From assembly GCA_946122785.1 (NCBI GenBank), contig CAMGYJ010000007.1, positions 7,084,909 to 7,148,908 of the forward strand: a stretch of 64,000 bases of DNA, in the 5' to 3' direction. Under the pieces are notes generated by a model. That model was given only the letters and a program-made list of their open reading frames with translations, was not told the DNA's origin and ran no database searches. Numbering within the stretch: position 1 is the stretch's first letter; every line of letters starts with the position of its first letter. The position numbers and the translations under genes were made by a program. The DNA comes from Linum tenue (lineage: Eukaryota > Streptophyta > Magnoliopsida > Malpighiales > Linaceae). Below are positions 57,312-64,000 of this stretch, in pieces.

Positions 57312-58092
57312 AGTTTGAAAATATGCATCTACTACTCTTCAAAATGCTAGTGCTTTCACAAGTTAAATTTGTATAAAAAATTAAAGATACAAGTTTACTT
57401 TGTACCATATAAGATTTTGTAAGAAAATATATATGTACAAACTACAAACGGAAACTTATAATATAAAATTAAAAGTTAAATTTTATTTTATATCATAAAT
57501 GAATTTGTACGAAAAAAATTGTAGTATAACGTCAAAGACATAAGTTTAATTTGTATCATAAATGTACGAAATATATAAATGTACGAAATATATAGAACAT
57601 AAAAGTTCTTTTTTCAACAAATTCACGATGCTACGAACTAAGTTTGTACCATTCATGACATAACAGTGTTACGATGTATTGTAAAAGTAATGCCTTCAAC
57701 TGTTCAAATGATGGCCAAACGGAGTCATTTACCAATTCATTAACAGTAAAGCCCTACCGTTTTGATCCAAAGCACAAAATAACGAATAAAGCTCAACCAA
57801 AATCCTCAGAAGGTAAGGAGCTGTCACACTGGGAGCACAAATTCAAAACAAGATTGAAACTTCAACTCATGAACATGTAGTAATAACAAAGCATAAACAT
57901 TCAGATAAATGTCAAGCACAAACATAGGCTGTCCTTTCGACTTAGTGGAGGAGATGGACCTCTCCCACTCCAGCCACAACCAATAACTTGAGAAAAAGCC
58001 TAAACCAGTACAAGGATCCTACATTCAAATTCACCTCCAAAAATTTCAACTCAACCCGTCACATGTATGAATCTGAAGCCAGCAAACCAAGC
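57312..58092. other. AT-rich repeat relic and 3' flank of RPS15A
   Basis: 57340-57660 holds several AT-rich words like AAGTTTAATTTGTA and TTTGTACCAT, reminiscent of the array at 7455-7700 but degenerate. 57700-58092 would be 3'UTR and flank of the minus-strand ribosomal protein gene. No other gene is seen. Confidence 0.4.
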
Positions 58093-58831
<739 letters not shown>

Positions 58832-59357
58832 TCAACAAATACCCCCAGTCATAAGCAATGCGAAAACCAAAACTAGATAGCAGGCAGTCAAGCATCAACT
58901 CAAACCGAGAAATCAATCAGTCAGTCACACCAAATTCAGTATTCTACATCCCCATTCAAGCAGCTCAGAGACTCATGGGAAAACCACGAAGCTGGGAATT
59001 TCTCCAATTAAGGAATCAAACATGTGCCAATCAGAAAGGTAAAAAGATTGTGTGACGCTTACTCTAGTCTAAATAGTAAATACCAAAACTACTCGCACCA
59101 AGAACAATCAAAACCAGTCTTCCACTCAAACCCATTTGGGGCTTCCATCATTTCCAATATCAGAAACCAAAAGGAGTCCAAGCTCCACACACAGAGTAAA
59201 ACACGAACAAAATCAGTAGAATAGGAAGTTCCAACTCAAACGAAAGGCAAACAAAAGCAATCTACACAAGAACCAGCAGCGAAATCACAAAGGATCAAAC
59301 CAAAGAAATCGGATCTCCGACGAAGAGGATAAAGTTTTGGTTTCCGTTCATACGTAC

Positions 59358-59512
59358 CGCAATAGACAACAGAGATATCGAGCGGCACAGGCTGCGACTC
59401 AGCAAGCAACGGAGAGCTCCTAGGGTTTTGCTTGAGAGTGCTGCGTGGGAAAGAAAACACGAGTACATATATGTCAAGGTAGAAATAAAATTGTTAATTT
59501 AAATTTCTTTTT
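59358..59512 (-). promoter_or_regulatory. Leader exon and core promoter of RPS15A, with telo box
   Basis: The noncoding first exon ends at the donor at 59357/59358. A telo box AAACCCTA (complement of 59421-59428) and a TATA-like CATATATG near 59466 lie where expected for a plant ribosomal protein gene. Confidence 0.6.
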
Positions 59513-59565
59513 GGGCCCAGACGGATACATTGGGCTAATAGAAGGAAGAGCCAAATGGCCCAAAT
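59508..59565. promoter_or_regulatory. Divergent promoter region, GGCCCA-type elements
   Basis: GGGCCCA (59514), TTGGGCT (about 59529) and TGGCCCAA (about 59555) cluster between the leader of RPS15A (minus) and that of PHF5A (plus). TGGGCC/GGCCCA site II elements are common in promoters of plant translation and splicing genes. Sharing of elements by both genes is inferred from distance only. Confidence 0.45.
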
Positions 59566-59665
59566 CAGATGGACTCAAACGTAAGCCGCGGTCTGCCGGA
59601 CGGCCGGCCCCTTCCTCCAAATCACCTCTGCTTTCGGCTTCGACGAAGGCTCTGTGCCTCTGCAG

Positions 59666-59985
59666 CTCTGCTTCCTGTACAAAATCCGGCGACCTGCAAA
59701 AGGCTACATCGCCGTCTCCAGCCGACGAGGAAAACCGGGAAGGCAGGATTTAGGAGCGGCCAGGTTGGCGGCTAGGCGTCGGGCCGAGCAGAAGTTTCTC
59801 CGCCTCGTTTGTCGAGAATCGGCTGAGCGGCGGAATCCCCCAAATTTCTCCCGAATCGCCAGCGATTAGGAAGTTTGAAAGGTCAGATTCATCACATTTA
59901 CTTGTTTATTGATGAGAAATCTAGGAGATGATTCAAACCACGATTGTACTAGTTGAAATTTTTACGGCAGAAGATTATGAGATTA
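59666..59985 (+). repeat. Leader duplication, copy 1 (PHF5A first exon and start of intron)
   Basis: From CTCTGCTTC through AATCCGGCGACCTG, GAGCGGCCAGGTT, GGCGGAATCCCC and AGTTTGAAAG|GTCAGATT into the intron words TTTACTTGTTTATTGATGAG and AGATTATGAGATTAGGGTT. The same order of blocks is found at 61126-61445. The inferred exon ends at 59881 (donor GAAAG|GTCAGA) and the intron runs to 60091. Confidence 0.8.
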
Positions 59986-60150
59986 GGGTTGGATTTATCT
60001 GCTTTTGGATGCGCCGCTTTCATCTATGCTTCAGATAGCAGGTTTGTGAAAGCAATGTTCGCTTATAAAATGGGTTTATGGATGTTTTCAGATTGACTGG
60101 TGTAGTAGCACAACTAGACCTGTAGTAGAGCAAAAGCAGCAGCAGCAGCC

Positions 60151-60483
60151 ATGGCCAAGCATCATCCTGATTTGATCATGTGCAGGAAGCAACCGGGCAT
60201 TGCCATTGGGCGACTCTGCGAGAAATGTGATGGCAAATGTGTGATTTGCGACTCCTATGTGCGCCCTTGCACGTTGGTGCGAGTCTGCGACGAGTGCAAC
60301 TACGGATCGTTCCAGGGTCGTTGTGTGATCTGTGGAGGAGTGGGCATATCTGATGCTTACTACTGCAAAGAGTGCACTCAACAGGAGAAAGACCGCGATG
60401 GCTGTCCCAAGATTGTGAATCTGGGCAGTGCGAAGACCGATCTGTTCTATGAACGTAAGAAATATGGTTTCAAGAAAAGATGA
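60151..60483 (+). CDS. PHF5A: PHF5A/Rds3, SF3b spliceosome subunit, 110 aa
   Basis: A single coding exon, ATG 60151 to TGA 60483, 110 residues, the same length as human PHF5A. The sequence [50 protein letters not shown] and [16 protein letters not shown] shows the paired CxxC zinc-binding knot of the family. Known role: part of SF3b in the U2 snRNP, near the branch-point adenosine in pre-mRNA splicing. A 5'UTR intron (59882-60091, donor GAAAG|GTCAGA, acceptor TTTTCAG) precedes it; the ATG lies 59 bp into the second exon, after a short AGC repeat. The protein is extremely conserved; no oddity is seen. Confidence 0.97.
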   Translation: MAKHHPDLIMCRKQPGIAIGRLCEKCDGKCVICDSYVRPCTLVRVCDECNYGSFQGRCVICGGVGISDAYYCKECTQQEKDRDGCPKIVNLGSAKTDLFYERKKYGFKKR

Positions 60484-61125
60484 GGAGCGTCGGGTCTGAA
60501 TTTTGTTACACTAGCAGCTAGATGCTGGTTGCAGTTTAGTGTTTGTCCTCACTGAGACTAGCAGTCCCTGCTGCATTTCTATCTTTGCTTCGTTATGAAT
60601 GCGTCTCGTTGTTGCTTTTTGCAACCAAGAACTAGCTGAGTTTGGAAGTAGATATGCTATCAGTTGCATAAGCTACAGCTTTGTTGTAATGGAGTTGACC
60701 TGGATATCGAGTCCGGAAGCAGTTGTCCGAATCGACGTGGATGTTCTTCTGTCATGTGTTTATGATTTCAATCCTGTTGTCAGCATAACATGATCATCAA
60801 TCTTGATCATCTTTTCGTTGGAGGTTGAGATCTGCAGAAGCTTGGTGGTAACCTTCTTTGCAGTTTACAGTTACACCAAAGAATACGACGTCGTCTTTAG
60901 GCAGTGTGCAAGAAACGGAGTGATACGCTCCTGAGTCCTGACTCCTGCTTCCGAAAGAAAACTGGAGAAATTAAATGTTGGGTTTTGGCCTTTGGGCCGG
61001 AGAAATATATTATTGGGCTTTCGTGAGAAAAAAAAAAGTCTGGAAAATATTAAAAAGTCTGCGAAAACAAACGACAGTTTGAAGTCAGACGACGCAACGA
61101 AAGTCGCGAGTCCAGCAGTTCTCTG
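60484..61125 (+). other. PHF5A 3' flank and MOS2 promoter region
   Basis: No further gene. The 10-bp palindrome ACGACGTCGT at 60885-60894 contains GACGTC, a bZIP-type core. TTTGGGCC (about 60990) and ATTGGGCTTT (about 61013) are site II-like words upstream of the MOS2 leader. Confidence 0.5.
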
Positions 61126-61445
61126 CCTCTGCTTCATACCAGATCCGGCGACCTGAAAAAGGCTAGAGCGCCTTCATCTGCCGACTAAGGCAACGGAAAG
61201 GCGGCGTGGAGGAGCGGCCAGGTTTGCGGTAAGGCGGCGGGCGGAGGCGAAGTTTCTTCGCCCGTTCAGCGAGGCACGCCTGACCGGCGGAATCCCCGAA
61301 TTTTTACTGAAATACCGGCGCCCCAGGGGAGTTTGAAAGGTCAGATTGGTGATATTTACTTGTTTATTGATGAGAAATCTAGAAGATCATTTCGAACTAG
61401 GGTTGTATTGGTTGAAATTGTAAGAAGATTATGAGATTAGGGTTT
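61126..61445 (+). repeat. Leader duplication, copy 2 (MOS2 first exon and start of intron)
   Basis: Homologous to 59666-59985: CTCTGCTTC, AGATCCGGCGACCTG, GAGCGGCCAGGTT, GGCGGAATCCCC, AGTTTGAAAG|GTCAGATT, TTTACTTGTTTATTGATGAG and AAGATTATGAGATTAGGGTT, in the same order. The exon end (61339) and donor lie at the same place as in copy 1. The intron then diverges and runs to 61994. Confidence 0.8.
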
Positions 61446-62026
61446 ATTTAAATTACGGGTGTGTTGGCTGGCTTCTTCTTCGTTTTGCATCCATTTTCGC
61501 GCTAACTTGAAGTGGGTTGAGCGAAAATTGCTCGATATAATCCTCCTGAATAGCCCCTTGCCTTATCAGGTTGTGTTGGCATTCTTTCATGTTATTGCAT
61601 AATTAAAGCCCTTATGTTCTATAGGTTTCTGCTAATGATGAAGATTCATGTGCTTCGTGATGCAGTCAATGGCTCATGGGTGCTACATGATTGAGTTCGA
61701 TGTACCTCTGTTATTCCCTAATTATTGCTTAAGTAACAAAACTATGGAGACCTTCTGCCTTTTGGTCTTTTGTGCTCGTGTATGTAGTATCAATCTTTAC
61801 ACGATTGAGTTTCATGTGCTTGTTTCAAGGCAGTTTCATCATTTATGCATGTTGAGTATTTGAATCTTATCAAGTTCTCTAGCTAGTCTTTAGCTCATAT
61901 ATGTTGGGGTGATATAGTTTAACGAAGACGTGCTGCTTGTGTTTGCTTCATTGTTCAAACCAGTGACACTAAATATTGATTTTTCCTGTCACAGGTGATT
62001 TTTGGAGCAAACAGCTTTAGAGAGTC

Positions 62027-63430
62027 ATGAAGCTTTCATTCTCGATCCCGGCGAAATCCTCTTCATCCAAGCCTACAACTAAACCTATACTTGTTTCCAA
62101 AGATGAAGAAACTGAACAGAGACAGAAAGAGTATGTGACAGAGTTCGATCCCTCAAAATCTCATGCTACACAAAATAAACCGAAATACATTATTCCTCCA
62201 AAGGAGAACGAATGGCGGCCTCACAAGAAAATGAAGAACATCCACAGCCTTGCTTCTCTTCAATCTGATACCTCAGCTAATGACGTCCGCTTCGAGGTTG
62301 CTGTTGATGGCGTTGATGATGGCAGTGGTGGCAATGTATCTTATGGGCTTAATGTTCGGCAGAGTGAAAATGAAGACTCTTCTAAAGATGGTAGTGGGGG
62401 TTTCCCATCTGAAAAATCCAGCACCGAGAACATGCTCTTGGAGAAGTTGAAGTATGATTTACATCATCTTCCGGATGATGAAGGATTCAAGGAGTTTGAG
62501 GATGTTCCAGTAGAGGGTTTTGGTGCAGCCTTGCTCGCTGGTTATGGATGGACAGAAGGAAGGGGTATTGGAAAGAATGCCAAGGGAGATGTTGAAGTGA
62601 AGCAATATTTCAAGAGAACAGATAAGCAAGGACTTGGGTTTATGTCCAATGAATCTGAAATGAGTAGTGACAAGAACAAACAGAAGGAGAGAGGTACAGG
62701 AAGAGAGAAAGAAACGGATAGAGATGACAAGGCTGATGGATTTGCTGTTGGTAAAATTGTCAGGCTGGTTGCTGGTTCAAATGGGGATGCTGTAGGTTAT
62801 AAAGGTACTGTTGTGGAAAAATTAGGCACTGAGTGGCTAGTTCTGAAGCTTGCAAAAACTGGGGAGGAATTAAGGGTACATGCTTCCGATGTCGCAGCCT
62901 TAGGATCAGTAGAAGAAGAGAAGTGCTTGAAGAAATTGAAAGAGTTAAGGGTTAGAAGTGAAAAGCAGTCATCGGACAGTGGGAGGAGTGGAAAACGCAC
63001 AAATAGAGAAAGCGACAGAAAGAGAGATGCCGAGAGAATAAAACCTGATAAACAAAGGGGGACCCCATGGCTAAGGAATCACATTAGGGTTAGGATCATA
63101 AGTAAGGACATGAAAGGAGGCAGATTGTACTTGAAGAAAGGGGAGGTGGTGGATGTTGTGGGACCGTATATCTGTGACCTCTCCATGGATGGAAGCAGGG
63201 AGCTGGTGCAGGGAGTTGATCAAGATCTTCTTGAGACTGCATTGCCAAGGAGTGGAGGTCCTGTTCTCGTTTTGTATGGGAAACATAAGGGAGTGTATGG
63301 AAAGCTGGTGAAAAGGGACTTAGAAGAGGAAACCGGGGTTGTGCAGGATTCGGATAGCCATGAGTTCCTCAAAGTCAAACTTGAGCAAATAGCCGAGTAT
63401 GTTGGGGATCCAAGCGATCTTGGGTATTAA
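62027..63430 (+). CDS. MOS2: MOS2-like protein (G-patch and KOW domains), 467 aa
   Basis: A single coding exon from ATG 62027, 32 bp after a 3' splice site (CTGTCACAG, 61994). N-terminus MKLSFSIPAKSSSSKP, low complexity. A G-patch domain lies around residues 163-215 (VEGFGAALLAGYGWTEGRGI and then KQGLGF). The first KOW motif is around 240-290 (GKIVRLVAGSNGDAVGYKGT), followed by a Lys/Arg-rich linker, WLRNHIRVRIISKDMKGG and a second KOW segment near 418 (LVLYGKHKGVYGKLV). Domain order and length match Arabidopsis MOS2 (about 460 residues) and animal GPKOW, nuclear RNA-binding proteins tied to splicing and, in plants, immunity and microRNA processing. A 5'UTR intron (61340-61994) is inferred. 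No frame defects. Confidence 0.95.
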   Translation: MKLSFSIPAKSSSSKPTTKPILVSKDEETEQRQKEYVTEFDPSKSHATQNKPKYIIPPKENEWRPHKKMKNIHSLASLQSDTSANDVRFEVAVDGVDDGSGGNVSYGLNVRQSENEDSSKDGSGGFPSEKSSTENMLLEKLKYDLHHLPDDEGFKEFEDVPVEGFGAALLAGYGWTEGRGIGKNAKGDVEVKQYFKRTDKQGLGFMSNESEMSSDKNKQKERGTGREKETDRDDKADGFAVGKIVRLVAGSNGDAVGYKGTVVEKLGTEWLVLKLAKTGEELRVHASDVAALGSVEEEKCLKKLKELRVRSEKQSSDSGRSGKRTNRESDRKRDAERIKPDKQRGTPWLRNHIRVRIISKDMKGGRLYLKKGEVVDVVGPYICDLSMDGSRELVQGVDQDLLETALPRSGGPVLVLYGKHKGVYGKLVKRDLEEETGVVQDSDSHEFLKVKLEQIAEYVGDPSDLGY

Positions 63431-64000
63431 GTATTACCTTGGCGCTACCTACTGGAGTGTGCTGGCTGCTCAGTCTTTCAGCAGGTAATTTGGATGCATA
63501 TAATGTAATGATGCATCATCCATGTCTGTGCCACATCGGTCTATACCATGTTGCCGAATGCATCTTCCACCCACTTTAACATGCACATAACACTTTTGAT
63601 GAACTACTAGAGGTAATAGAAAGGTAGTGTTATGTGACATTCATACGTGTTCTTTGTATTCTGCACTCTTTTTCTGTGAGTGAATTGCTATTCTGTTGAG
63701 GTGAATGAATGCCTTTGCCTTGATCGCAATCAGGTGTACAGAATACAGGCGCTGTTTTCTACTCCTTGATTAAGCACAATGTAACATTACTATGTTGTCG
63801 CTAACACCAGCATCTTGTTAACTAACTAATGAGTTTACTTTATTTTTCTATGACTTTATTATGTTACTATTTCACCTTAATTTGAGGGGTTTTCATGACT
63901 TTATGTCGACGAGTAGCTCGATCATTCTGTTCTATTTTGAAGTGATCAGTCTTGTGAAGGAGATATACTCCACATCAAATGTATGATACGAATAAGCAAC
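63431..64000 (+). other. MOS2 3' flank, no other gene seen
   Basis: T-rich DNA with TTTGTATTCTGCAC and AATGTAACATTA words, compatible with a plant 3'UTR and polyadenylation region. The end of the window cuts whatever follows. Confidence 0.5.

Noticed and set aside
59445..59869. Arginine/serine-rich frames of 68-102 codons upstream of PHF5A
   Set aside because: They overlap the inferred noncoding leader, and the homologous leader of MOS2 does not conserve the frames.

Overview
This window is nuclear DNA from a flowering plant, most likely a eudicot. The evidence is multi-exon genes with plant-type GT-AG introns, plant-specific families (a WAT1-related transporter, a RABE/Rab8 GTPase with a CCGS tail, MOS2), AT-rich intergenic DNA and many plant-type transposons. 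I do not name a species. No CRISPR array, operon, rRNA or tRNA gene was seen.

Layout. 1-9.3 kb holds no gene. It is a mosaic of small DNA transposons: a hAT element with a Mutator-like MITE nested in it, a second copy of that MITE, an 832-bp long-TIR element, a palindromic GTACAACTT array and a decayed hAT transposase tail. 9.4-11.2 kb (minus) is an intact seven-exon WAT1-related EamA transporter. 11.6-14.0 kb is a miniature LTR element (TRIM) whose 3' LTR is split by a 2.1-kb long-TIR element. 14.7-17.9 kb is a non-autonomous Ty1/copia element with two 580-bp LTRs that look identical. 19.9-20.9 kb carries two copies of one MITE in inverted orientation. 21.2-26.1 kb is a full-length copia element with an intact 1449-codon polyprotein. 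28.7-34.0 kb is a second young copia element broken by one extra T in a homopolymer.

The gene-rich part follows. Two tandem minus-strand genes (34.3-39.0 and 40.3-44.9 kb, the latter with a 5'UTR intron reaching 45.8 kb) each encode a complete mitochondrial 2-oxoglutarate dehydrogenase E1 subunit from eight coding exons with the same junctions. 47.6-50.2 kb (minus) is an eight-exon RABE/Rab8 GTPase. 50.6-57.3 kb is a transposon cluster with a 1.27-kb Mutator-like element, a 1.37-kb almost fully palindromic fold-back element and hAT MITEs. 58.1-59.4 kb (minus) encodes ribosomal protein S15a (uS8). Divergent from it, 60.15 kb (plus) encodes PHF5A/Rds3, an SF3b spliceosome subunit, and 62.0-63.4 kb (plus) encodes MOS2, a G-patch/KOW protein.

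The host genes are housekeeping functions (TCA cycle, vesicle traffic, translation, splicing) and do not form one pathway. The most notable points are: the duplicated leader (noncoding exon plus start of the intron) shared by the neighbouring PHF5A and MOS2 genes; the tandem OGDH pair; the copia derivative with dead coding capacity but identical LTRs and an LTR segment complementary to its primer-binding region; and the giant palindrome at 55.2-56.6 kb. Every transposon boundary given with a target-site duplication (TSD) was read directly from the sequence; element classes are inferred from TSD length and terminal motifs.
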